Origin: Desulfobacterales bacterium
Lineage (GTDB): Bacteria; Desulfobacterota; Desulfobacteria; Desulfobacterales; DAOWNP01
Direction of reading: 5' to 3'
Assembly: GCA_030149595.1 (NCBI GenBank)
Contig: JASFBI010000119.1
Span: 1-6,337, forward strand
DNA length: 6,337 nt
Position numbers and translations under genes: made by a program. The notes beneath the pieces were generated by a model. The model saw nothing but the letters and a program-made list of their open reading frames with translations, was not told where the DNA came from and ran no database searches. Below are positions 1-6,337 of this stretch, one piece after another. Position 1 is the first letter of the stretch; each line of letters opens with the position of its first letter.

Positions 1-2448
1 TTCCATATAAACTGTTTTAAATGAGCTTCCAACTAATGGAACAGCTGTTGGTGTGTGCCATCCTTCCTGTACTGTATTTATATCGTTTGTTTTATCAGGG
101 TGTATAAGTTGATCTGTATCTGTTTTTGCAAATGTTTTATGTAGATTTTTTGAATATGATAAAGCAGAGGATACAATTTTTTTCTCTCCAATAAGGGCCA
201 TTTTTAGGCTATTTTGCTTTAAAATATGTGTTCCTGTTAAAGTTAGTTTTTCCAGAAAATCATTTAGTTTTTCATCAGAAAAATCTTTTGTAAGCCTGTT
301 AAAAGTCTGGATCTGAGAAATCCCATGCCATATTTCATTTAAAGATGAGGCTGGAGTGAGATTTTTTGAGCTAAGTGAGATCGCCAGTCTGTGGCCATCT
401 TGAATAATTGATGATTCCAGACCAGCCTGGTATTCAAAAATAAGTGATTTTAACCTGTTAGTATTGGAAAAGTTAAATTGGAATATCAGTTCATTGATAA
501 TATCAAACATACGGGTATGATTTTTCCCCAGACATTTACCATTTAAAGATATAAAAGGTATACAGGTACCTTGAGAATTATAACGTATTCTTGCATGGGG
601 ACTCATTGATATATTTCCGGTATGCAAATCAATCTCTTTTGCCATCTCAACATAGCTGGTTTTAGATGTGCCCATTTTTGTAAATGCTGAACAGAAAAAC
701 GGTACATAGGGTAGAAGTTCCGGGGGAAGGCCTCCGAGTCCCATAACAGATGCAAAATAAAATATGGGAGCTTTATCTTGAATATAGGATTCTGTGTTGT
801 ATTTCAAATACATTTCAGATGGTTTTAAAGATTCAATCAAAGGGTTAATATCTTTAATTAAAAGAGTCGGCAGGCAGGATATATCTTCTTTGGAATCCTG
901 TAAAGCAATTAGCTTTTCAGTATCTTCCTTTATTTTTTTTATGTTGGTACTGTCTAAATTTTCTTTAATTTCTTTGAGTTTAATTTCTGTTTGTATATTT
1001 TTGTTTTCCTGCATTTTTGAATCAGGTGCGAGGATTATTTTTGCTCTGTGTGGATTTTCAATAAAATATTTTTTAATCTGGTTTTCAAAAAAAGGTCCAT
1101 TTTCTATCTCTTTGTAAAGTCTGTCCAGTTCGGAGTCAAGGTTAAGGATTTTTACCGGATTATTTCCATGAAACCAATTCCCGCAAATAGTAAGCAGGAG
1201 TTTTATTCCGTATGGATATGGTGAGTTCGTAATCTCTTTTTTGTAAAATTCCAGTTGATGAATTGCAGAATATATAAGTTTTTTTTCAATACCTTCTTTA
1301 ACAAGTCTGTTTAGAGTATCAAATATAATTTTTTCAATTTTATCGCTGCTGTCTTTAGAAACATCTTTGAGGCCGCATGAAAACAGTGTGTCTTTATTAT
1401 CCGGATCAAGTCCTGTTCCATCAGATAATGAACTTCCCAGTTTGGAATCTGTTAATGCTTTTTTTAGTGGCGATGCAGGATTACCAAGAAGAATATGTTC
1501 TAAAATAGACAGGGATAAAACTTCAAAAATTTCAGTAATATCTGCGGTCAGCCAGGCAAGACAGATCTGATATTTTTTTGCGTGGTCTTTATTTTTATCT
1601 AAAGGATAGGAAAAGCTTAGCTCTTTTGGATTGCTCCATTTGTTTTGATTGAGGACATCGGATTTTGGATTTTTATAATCAAAATGGGCAAGAATTTTTT
1701 TTTCAATAAAATTCAGATGGTTTTCCAAAGGCATATCACCATAAGTGAAAAAAAAAGCATTGCTGGGGTGATAAAATCTTTTGTGAAATTTAACAAGTTC
1801 ATCATGGGCAAGGTTTGGGATACAGTCAGGGGCTCCGCCTGAATTGTTGCTGTATGTCGTATCAGGACACAGTGCCTTTAAGATGGATCTTGCCATTATC
1901 TGGTCAGGGGATGACATGGCTCCTTTCATTTCATTATAAACAATCCCCTTAAAAGTAAGTTCATCTGTTTTATTATCAAATTCCAGCCTGTGTCCTTCCT
2001 GTTTAAAACTGAGATTATCTAATTTTGGAAAAAATGTTGCATCAAGGTATACATCCATTAAATTCAAATAGTCTGATTGATTTGGTGTTGCAAAGGGATA
2101 CATTGTCCAGTCAGAAGATGTAAAGGCGTTCATAAATGTATTGAGACTTCTTTTTAACATGGAAAAAAAAGGATCTCTTACAGGAAATTTTTTGGAACCG
2201 CAGAGAACTGTATGTTCCAGTATGTGGGCAACTCCTGTTGAATCATAGGGAATAGTTTTAAAGGCTACTGCAAATGTATTTTCCTTGTCTTTATTTTGTA
2301 TATGAATATGTTTTGCTTTTGTTTTAACATGTTCAAGTTCTAAAAAATCAGCATCAATATCTATGAGCCTATTTGTTTTTTTAACTATATAACCGAATAT
2401 TTTATCACCTTGTTTTAACTTGCAGGTGGATGATTTATTTTTATTCAT
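1..2448 (-). CDS. M16C (PreP/insulinase-like) zinc metalloprotease, C-terminus cut by window edge
   Basis: This is a peptidase of the M16C presequence-protease type. Members degrade short unstructured peptides inside a closed two-half chamber. 816 codons are visible without a stop, and the frame is still open at base 1. PreP-type proteins usually have about 970-1000 residues, so roughly the last 150-180 are missing. The inverted zinc motif HILEH is at residues 75-79 (His75 and His79 bind zinc, Glu78 is catalytic), followed by CGS. The distal zinc ligand is Glu173 in VYNEMKGAMSSPD. A typical SPLKKAL segment lies near residue 327, and the second half begins near residue 569 (MGLGGLPPELL). The frame ends in TPTAVPLVGSSFKT, just before the conserved C-terminal half would continue. 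The start at 2448 is supported by AAGGA four bases upstream. No signal peptide is visible, so it is probably cytoplasmic. It lies 213 bp downstream of dapL on the same strand. The family call is firm; the substrate is unknown. Confidence 0.93.
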   Translation of the reverse strand, partial: MNKNKSSTCKLKQGDKIFGYIVKKTNRLIDIDADFLELEHVKTKAKHIHIQNKDKENTFAVAFKTIPYDSTGVAHILEHTVLCGSKKFPVRDPFFSMLKRSLNTFMNAFTSSDWTMYPFATPNQSDYLNLMDVYLDATFFPKLDNLSFKQEGHRLEFDNKTDELTFKGIVYNEMKGAMSSPDQIMARSILKALCPDTTYSNNSGGAPDCIPNLAHDELVKFHKRFYHPSNAFFFTYGDMPLENHLNFIEKKILAHFDYKNPKSDVLNQNKWSNPKELSFSYPLDKNKDHAKKYQICLAWLTADITEIFEVLSLSILEHILLGNPASPLKKALTDSKLGSSLSDGTGLDPDNKDTLFSCGLKDVSKDSSDKIEKIIFDTLNRLVKEGIEKKLIYSAIHQLEFYKKEITNSPYPYGIKLLLTICGNWFHGNNPVKILNLDSELDRLYKEIENGPFFENQIKKYFIENPHRAKIILAPDSKMQENKNIQTEIKLKEIKENLDSTNIKKIKEDTEKLIALQDSKEDISCLPTLLIKDINPLIESLKPSEMYLKYNTESYIQDKAPIFYFASVMGLGGLPPELLPYVPFFCSAFTKMGTSKTSYVEMAKEIDLHTGNISMSPHARIRYNSQGTCIPFISLNGKCLGKNHTRMFDIINELIFQFNFSNTNRLKSLIFEYQAGLESSIIQDGHRLAISLSSKNLTPASSLNEIWHGISQIQTFNRLTKDFSDEKLNDFLEKLTLTGTHILKQNSLKMALIGEKKIVSSALSYSKNLHKTFAKTDTDQLIHPDKTNDINTVQEGWHTPTAVPLVGSSFKTVYME

Positions 2449-2492
2449 TTTTTCCTTTTTAATAAAAAAATAAGTTAATAAATAGCGTTCCC

Positions 2493-2508
2493 CTAAGCCA
2501 CGGCTGAG
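2493..2508. repeat. Imperfect GC-rich dyad upstream of the M16C gene
   Basis: CTAAGCC and GGCTGAG face each other across two bases, with one mismatched pair. It is a GC-rich island in AT-rich intergenic DNA, 45 bp upstream of the protease start. As RNA on the minus strand it could fold into a short hairpin with a CGUG loop in the leader. As DNA it could be an operator. No known family is recognised. Confidence 0.3.
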
Positions 2509-2523
2509 ACCAATCCTATAAAC

Positions 2524-2554
2524 AACTAAATTATCAGGGAAAAATAATTTAGTT
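2524..2554. repeat. Perfect 10-bp inverted repeat between dapL and the M16C gene
   Basis: AACTAAATTA (2524-2533) and TAATTTAGTT (2545-2554) are exact reverse complements separated by 11 bases. The stem is AT-rich and is not followed by a clear T-run on either strand, so it is not a textbook intrinsic terminator. It lies 76 bp upstream of the protease start and 107 bp beyond the dapL stop. An operator for the protease gene or a 3' structure of the dapL message are both possible. Confidence 0.5.
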
Positions 2555-2661
2555 ACTTAGAAGTGGCCAAACGAAAACTGTGGTTTTTTTGTCAAGGTCA
2601 AGGAAGATCAAAGTTTTTACCTGACAGAGAGACTTACGAAAAAGACAGTTTTGTTCAGGCA

Positions 2662-3882
2662 CTAAATAGCTTTTTTTATTTTCCCCATGGCTTTTTGAAC
2701 ATTTTCATAGCTGTTAAATGCACTTAATCTTATAAAACCTTCACCGCATCTGCCAAAACCTGCTCCAGGAGTACATACAACCCCTGTTTTTTCAAGAAGC
2801 ATATCAAAAAAGTCCCAGGAATCTCTGTTGCCAAAAATCCATATATATGGAGAATTATCACCGCCTGCACAGGGAAAGCCGAGGCTTTTAATTTCATCTT
2901 TGATAAGTGCAGCATTTTTAAGGTAGTAGTCTGTAAGCTTTTTTACCTGCAGTTTGCCCTGATCACTGTAAACTGCTTCAGCAGCTCTTTGAACAGGATA
3001 AGATACACCATTAAATTTTGTGCAGTGTCTTCTGTTCCATATGCTGTGCAGATCATGTGCATTGCCATGTACATCATAGGCCACACACTCTTTTGGTACA
3101 ACAGTAAAAGCACATCTTGTTCCTGTAAAGCCTGCTGTTTTAGAAAAGCTTCTGAACTCAATTGCAACTTCTTTAGCACCTTCAATTTCATAAATTGATC
3201 TTGGGAGTTTTTCATCTCTTATAAAAGCTTCATATGCAGCATCATATAAGATAACAGCTTTGTTTTCCCTGGCATAATCAACCCATTTTTTTAATCCGTC
3301 TTTTGAAATTGTAACTCCTGTGGGATTATTTGGAAAACATAAATATATAAGCTCTACACGTTCATCTGGTATTTTTGGTAAAAAATTATTCTCCATCGTA
3401 CTATCAAGATATGTGATGCCTCTGTAACGGCCATTATGATAATCCCCTGTTCTTCCGGCCATAACATTACTATCTAAATACACAGGATATACAGGGTCTG
3501 TAATGGCAATTTTCGTGTTAGTGGCAAATATTTCCTGAATATTACCGGCATCACACTTTGCACCATCACTTATAAATATTTCATCAGCTGAGATATCTGC
3601 CCCTCTGTTTTTATAATCATTTTGAGAGACAACTTCCCTTAAAAATTCATATCCCTTCTCAGGTCCCTATCCCATAAAGCTTGTATCGTCAGCCATTTCG
3701 TCAACAGCTCTGTGGAATGCAGCAACACAGGCATCTGGAAGTGCGCGTGTTACATCTCCAATACCAAGTCTTATTATTTCACTGTTTGGATTTGATTTCT
3801 GAAAAACAGATACTTTTTTTGCAATATTTGAAAAAAGATACGATGCCTGGAGTTTTAAATAGTGTTCATTTATTTTGATCAT
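2662..3882 (-). pseudogene. dapL: LL-diaminopimelate aminotransferase with in-frame amber codon at position 72
   Basis: DapL is a PLP enzyme that converts tetrahydrodipicolinate and glutamate directly to LL-diaminopimelate, for lysine and peptidoglycan. The whole frame is 406 codons, normal for the family, and stays in one phase. Visible landmarks are LGIGDVTRALP (39-49), [11 protein letters not shown] (from 73), the ISDGAKCD segment, DPVYPVY, PNNPTG (N186), YDAAYEAF (D214, Y217), [12 protein letters not shown] with the PLP lysine K248, and FIRLSAF with the carboxylate-binding arginine R385. The only defect is TAG at codon 72 (3667-3669). It falls in FMG-stop-GPEKGY, where homologues read GYGPE, so a tyrosine codon appears changed by one base. 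A weak GGGA site lies 7 bases before the ATG at 3882. The natural stop at 2662-2664 is also TAG. A recent nonsense mutation, a sequencing error, or amber suppression/pyrrolysine decoding could explain codon 72. Everything else looks intact, so the gene may still be functional. I mark it as broken because of the stop; the family identity is nearly certain. Confidence 0.9.
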
Positions 3883-3906
3883 AGTTATATCCCGAATTTA
3901 TTGTAT

Positions 3907-4104
3907 TTATTCATTATTTTTTAAAAATTCATCAATTAAGAGTTTTTTATATGAAACTCTGTCCAAATGACTATAATCATTGAACTTTCGTTTTTTGTTG
4001 TGGGCTGATTTGGATGTAAAATCCAGATCGACCTTATGGCCGTTATACAGAAAACAGTTATGGTAAATCAATACTAATTTAATAAAAACAGCTGGCTGTT
4101 GATT
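3907..4104 (-). other. 65-codon orphan open frame without ATG, possible gene remnant
   Basis: This stop-to-stop frame lies between uppP and dapL and ends with TAA 24 bp before the dapL start. It has no in-frame ATG or GTG. The candidate starts are TTG (4069-4071) and CTG (4048-4050), neither with a Shine-Dalgarno sequence. The predicted C-terminal part looks protein-like: basic and charged (AHNKKRKFNDYSHLDRV) followed by a likely amphipathic helix (SYKKLLIDEFLKNN). It may be the 3' remnant of a decayed gene, a small gene with an unusual start, or chance. I do not recognise a family. The possible uppP terminator overlaps its 5' end, which argues against translation from the far upstream part. 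Confidence 0.3.
4082..4100 (-). terminator. Weak candidate intrinsic terminator behind uppP
   Basis: On the minus strand, AACAG-CCAG-CTGTT forms a 5-bp stem with a 4-base loop. It is followed directly by a T-rich run (TTTTTATT when the last stem bases are counted). It begins 11 bp beyond the uppP stop codon, in the right orientation to end that transcript. The stem is short, so partial read-through into dapL is likely even if it works. Confidence 0.35.
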
Positions 4105-4110
4105 TTAAAT

Positions 4111-4938
4111 TTAAAAGGATCCGAAAACCAGTGCAATTATTCCTATAACAATGCAATAGGGGGCAAAAAAATACAGACGGCCTTTTTTTACTATCTTAAT
4201 AAGAAGTATAAGAGAGAAATATCCTGTAATAAAAGCTGTAACTGTCCCAATTATAATCCCTGCATCCAAAACAACTGCTCCTGATAAGATATCTTTAATA
4301 CTTAAAATCTGAGCTCCCAATATTGCAGGAATACTCAAAAGAAAGGAGAATTTTGCAGCATTTTCTCTGTCTATACCCATATGCAAAGCAGACGCAATAG
4401 TTGACCCAGATCTTGAAATACCTGGGATTACAGCTAACCCCTGAACAATTCCTATAAAAAATGCTTTAAAAAAAGAGAATCTCTTTATTTCAAAAACATT
4501 TTCCTTAATGTTTTTTGTACTCCATAAAATAACTCCGGTTAACAAAAGCATGCAGCCTGCAGACACTATGGATGAAAAAAGTCTTTCTGATACTGTGTGA
4601 AGTAAAAGTCCAATTACAGCAGTGGGAACAGAACCAGCAATTATTAAAAATGCAAATTTTAGATTTTTATCTTCATTTATTTCAGAGCTGTTTTTTTTAC
4701 CTGTGATAAAACCTGCACAAAACTTATAAAGGGCTGATATCATTAATCTTATATCTTTAAAAAATATTATAAAAACAGCACACAGGGTTCCAAAATGGAC
4801 ACTTATGTCAAAAAAAAGAGCAGGTTCCTGTACCTTTAAAAAATTCTGAAATATAACAAGATGACCCGAACTGCTTACAGGAAGAAATTCTGTAAGTCCC
4901 TGAATTATTCCTAAAATAACAGCTTTATAAATTTCCAT
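4111..4938 (-). CDS. uppP: Undecaprenyl-diphosphatase (UppP/BacA)
   Basis: This integral membrane phosphatase converts undecaprenyl diphosphate to undecaprenyl phosphate. It thereby recycles the carrier lipid for peptidoglycan and other envelope polymers, and gives bacitracin tolerance in characterised members. It has 275 residues, the usual family size. The first signature is QGLTEFLPVSSSGH at residues 13-26, carrying the Q/E-xxx-E pair as Gln13 and Glu17, then Ser22-24 and His26. The second is IPGISRSGST at 171-180, with the key Arg176. Hydrophobic segments are spread through the protein, consistent with a polytopic membrane fold and an internally duplicated architecture. The ATG at 4938 is preceded by GAGAGAG at 7 bases. 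It is the first gene of the minus-strand series uppP, dapL, protease, and is divergent from the repeat-protein gene. No residue known to be essential appears lost. Confidence 0.97.
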   Translation of the reverse strand: MEIYKAVILGIIQGLTEFLPVSSSGHLVIFQNFLKVQEPALFFDISVHFGTLCAVFIIFFKDIRLMISALYKFCAGFITGKKNSSEINEDKNLKFAFLIIAGSVPTAVIGLLLHTVSERLFSSIVSAGCMLLLTGVILWSTKNIKENVFEIKRFSFFKAFFIGIVQGLAVIPGISRSGSTIASALHMGIDRENAAKFSFLLSIPAILGAQILSIKDILSGAVVLDAGIIIGTVTAFITGYFSLILLIKIVKKGRLYFFAPYCIVIGIIALVFGSF

Positions 4939-5016
4939 ATTTTATCTCTCTCTTTTTCATGATTTGTTCTTGTAAATTAATTTTCTGCTTTGAACTTGAA
5001 GAATTTTTCATTCTGT

Positions 5017-5027
5017 AACAGCCTGTT
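5017..5027. repeat. Short dyad AACAGCCTGTT in the uppP upstream region
   Basis: AACAG and CTGTT are exact reverse complements around one central C, 79 bp upstream of the uppP start and inside the divergent intergenic region. The same two half-sites recur around four bases at 4087-4100 downstream of uppP. It could be a small operator, or coincidence in AT-rich DNA. Confidence 0.2.
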
Positions 5028-5094
5028 GATGCACTTTTTCTACTATCTGTATACAACAGTTATTTATTACCAATTACAAGGTTTTTTAAAGTTA

Positions 5095-5124
5095 TTATTG
5101 TTTTTTGATTTTAAACTATATAAT
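5095..5124 (+). promoter_or_regulatory. Candidate sigma-70 promoter for the repeat-protein gene
   Basis: A perfect TATAAT box is at 5119-5124. A weak -35 element, TTATTG (5095-5100), lies 18 bp upstream; TTGTTT (5098-5103) at 15 bp is the alternative. It is correctly placed about 45 bp upstream of the preferred ATG at 5170. More TATAAT-like sequences follow it, as expected in AT-rich DNA, so the exact box is uncertain. Confidence 0.4.
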
Positions 5125-5169
5125 AGTATAGATAATATTATAACAATTTTATTTTTTTACCATAAAAAT

Positions 5170-5925
5170 ATGAAACAAATACATTTTACCATAAAATTCA
5201 ATTTTTTACTTGTTTTTAGTGTGATAATACTGGCAGTTATAAGTATATCTCTTATAGGGGTTGCTTTTTTCCTGTATTCTCCTTTGGATTTATTAAAATT
5301 AAAAATTAAAATAGACCAGCAATCATTTAATGCTAAAGTTGTAGGTGCCATTCCTATTCATACCGAGGTAAAAGAGAATATAAAGGTTAAGATTGATGAA
5401 ACTTTTAAAATTAATTTTCCTTTTAATCAGGATTTAGAAGTTCCTGTTAATGAAACTTTTTCTGTTCCAGTAGAGATCGAAACACAGATGCCTATTCGGC
5501 TTACCGTCTATCTTGATGCAGACATTCCCATAGAAACTGTTATTAATATTGACAATACTTTTTCTGTAAGACTTTTTGGAATGAATTTATCTGTACCTGT
5601 AAAAGGATTAGTTCCTTTATCTATGAGTGTTCCTGTAAAAAAAGCCATCCCAATTAATGAAATAATAAATATAAAATTTAAATCCCCAACCAAAGTCCAT
5701 GTAAACAGTATGTTTCATATACCAATCAGAACAAAAATATCTGCCGATATTCCTATAAAACATCAACTAAATGTTCCCATAGCATTTAATCTTGACACAA
5801 AGGCTTCACTCAAAGGAGATCTGCCTGATCTTCAGTTACTGGAGAACTGGCTCGATGTTGGATTAGAGCAGTTTGGTTTTGAATGGAAAGATAAAATTTA
5901 CTGGATGGGAAAAGAAAAAAAATAA
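5170..5925 (+). CDS. Membrane-anchored protein with nine ~17-residue IPI/VPV repeats, unknown function
   Basis: I do not recognise this family. The preferred start at 5170 gives 251 residues. A short basic N-terminus precedes one strong hydrophobic segment (about 11-37), suggesting a signal anchor with the rest outside the cytoplasmic membrane. Residues 60-214 divide into nine tandem units of 16-18 residues. Many open with [N/D]-E-[T/I]-F/I-x-[I/V] (DETFKI 76, NETFSV 94, DNTFSV 128, NEIINI 163) and end in [D/E]-[I/V]-P-[I/V] or a similar IP/VP triplet. Alternating polar and hydrophobic residues indicate amphipathic beta strands, so a repetitive beta structure is inferred. The C-terminus is Trp-rich and charged (WLDVGLEQFGFEWK). 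An upstream ATG at 4990 is in frame, but the extra 60 residues look like translated AT-rich promoter DNA. The 5170 start lacks a clear Shine-Dalgarno site. The gene is divergent from uppP and converges on the MEMO gene. It is very probably real because the repeats conserve amino acids; its function is unknown. Confidence 0.8.
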   Translation: MKQIHFTIKFNFLLVFSVIILAVISISLIGVAFFLYSPLDLLKLKIKIDQQSFNAKVVGAIPIHTEVKENIKVKIDETFKINFPFNQDLEVPVNETFSVPVEIETQMPIRLTVYLDADIPIETVINIDNTFSVRLFGMNLSVPVKGLVPLSMSVPVKKAIPINEIINIKFKSPTKVHVNSMFHIPIRTKISADIPIKHQLNVPIAFNLDTKASLKGDLPDLQLLENWLDVGLEQFGFEWKDKIYWMGKEKK

Positions 5926-5931
5926 AAATTT

Positions 5932-6337
5932 TCATCTAATAACAATTCCGGCATATCCCACAAAACTGTTGCCTGGACTTTTTTCATAACTGTTGGAATA
6001 GGCAATTTTTTCAGATTTACCGGCTCCAAGCTTTTTTAAAGTGGCAATGGCAGCAGCTACAGCACCTGAACAGCATGCACTGCTGTTTTTTTGAGCTTGA
6101 TCTAAAACCTCTTTGGGATCCATTGCAGTAATAGCTTTTATCATTTTCCCATCATTTTCATATTTTACCCATTTATATGCTTTTTCTCCCAAACCCTTTG
6201 GGGTAAAATTAAAATTTGAGCCATAATGGGTTAGATCTGTGGAACCTATTACTCTTATATTTATTCCATGCTTTTTTGAAATATCTGCAACAGCTCTGCA
6301 AATTTCAATTGATTCAATATCAGGTGGAACTCCTATT
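5932..6337 (-). CDS. MEMO-family protein (AmmeMemoRadiSam system protein B type), N-terminus outside window
   Basis: The last 134 codons are visible, from 6336 down to the TGA at 5932. The frame is open at the right edge, so the N-terminal part and start are missing. Matches to the MEMO family are the VIGSTDLTHYG segment (a metal-site histidine region in this fold, related to extradiol-dioxygenase LigB proteins), the AITAMDPKEVLDQAQ helix, the Cys-containing SACCSGAVAAAIATLKKLGA segment, and the C-terminal SFVGYAGIVI strand. In many prokaryotes MEMO sits with AMMECR1 and a radical SAM protein in the AmmeMemoRadiSam set; those partners could lie off the window and are not visible here. The biochemical role of the bacterial proteins is not settled. 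An in-frame ATG at 6192 is internal, since conserved sequence continues upstream. The gene converges on the repeat-protein gene with only 6 bp between stops. Confidence 0.9.
   Translation of the reverse strand, partial: IGVPPDIESIEICRAVADISKKHGINIRVIGSTDLTHYGSNFNFTPKGLGEKAYKWVKYENDGKMIKAITAMDPKEVLDQAQKNSSACCSGAVAAAIATLKKLGAGKSEKIAYSNSYEKSPGNSFVGYAGIVIR

Noticed and set aside
794..1842. Plus-strand open frames at 794-1117, 1367-1570 and 1645-1842
   Set aside because: All lie antisense inside the M16C protease, whose frame carries the HILEH motif and family sequence throughout. Their translations show no domain features.
2591..2602. Tandem GTCAAG GTCAAG in the dapL-protease gap
   Set aside because: Two copies of a hexamer are too few to call a repeat element, and nothing else supports it.
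2730..3215. Alternative frames within dapL on both strands (2730-2915, 2943-3215, 2989-3198)
   Set aside because: They are out of phase with the clear aminotransferase frame and have no recognisable motifs.
3484..3882. dapL split interpreted as two genes or as a frameshift
   Set aside because: Codons on both sides of the TAG are in the same phase, and the intervening residues match the family without a gap. It is a point stop, not a frameshift. The GTG at 3483 is an internal valine codon, not a start.
4099..4284. Plus-strand frame of 61 codons antisense to the uppP 3' end
   Set aside because: It is N/K/C-rich, has no motif, and shadows a well-supported uppP frame.
4925..5011. 28-codon minus-strand frame overlapping the uppP start
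   Set aside because: It is very short and low in complexity, with only a poorly placed AGG upstream, and uppP has its own ribosome site inside it. Coding is not supported.
4990..5169. Upstream start of the repeat protein at 4990, giving 311 residues
   Set aside because: The extra 60 residues are an F/Y/L/N-rich translation of AT-rich DNA that contains the TATAAT box. The sequence from 5170 starts like a proper signal anchor.
1..6337. CRISPR arrays, tRNA/rRNA genes, insertion sequences, attachment sites, toxin-antitoxin or defence genes
   Set aside because: I looked on both strands and found no spaced direct repeats, cloverleaf-like sequence, transposase or integrase motifs, or terminal inverted repeats that would support any of these.

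Overview
The window is AT-rich DNA, by eye roughly one third GC, from a bacterium. LL-diaminopimelate aminotransferase, a PreP-type M16C protease and an AmmeMemoRadiSam-type MEMO protein are found together in anaerobic Desulfobacterota (Desulfobacterales-like sulfate reducers) among other groups. That assignment is an inference from gene content and codon style; nothing in the window proves it.

Layout. Positions 1-2448 (minus) hold most of a large M16C metalloprotease that runs off the left edge and so lacks its C-terminus. A 213-bp gap follows (2449-2661) with two inverted-repeat elements. Positions 2662-3882 (minus) hold dapL, the one-step LL-diaminopimelate aminotransferase of lysine and peptidoglycan synthesis. 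It is full length (406 codons) but has a single in-frame amber codon at a normally conserved tyrosine. The next gap (3883-4110) contains a 65-codon open frame without an ATG (3907-4104) that may be a gene remnant, and a weak terminator behind uppP. Positions 4111-4938 (minus) encode UppP/BacA, undecaprenyl-diphosphatase. A divergent promoter region (4939-5169) separates it from a plus-strand gene (5170-5925). That gene encodes a membrane-anchored protein made largely of nine tandem units of 16-18 residues rich in IPI/VPV triplets; I do not recognise its family. It converges, with 6 bp between stops, on the C-terminal part of a MEMO-family gene (5932-6337, minus) that enters from the right edge.

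How it fits together. dapL and uppP both serve cell-wall synthesis: DapL supplies diaminopimelate, and UppP recycles the undecaprenyl carrier lipid. They lie on one strand with the protease downstream, but gaps of over 200 bp and a possible terminator argue against one tight operon. The protease and MEMO genes look like ordinary housekeeping genes. I see no mobile element, CRISPR array, tRNA or rRNA. The points most worth following are the amber codon in dapL, the 17-residue-repeat protein, and the orphan frame between uppP and dapL. No complete novel system is evident.
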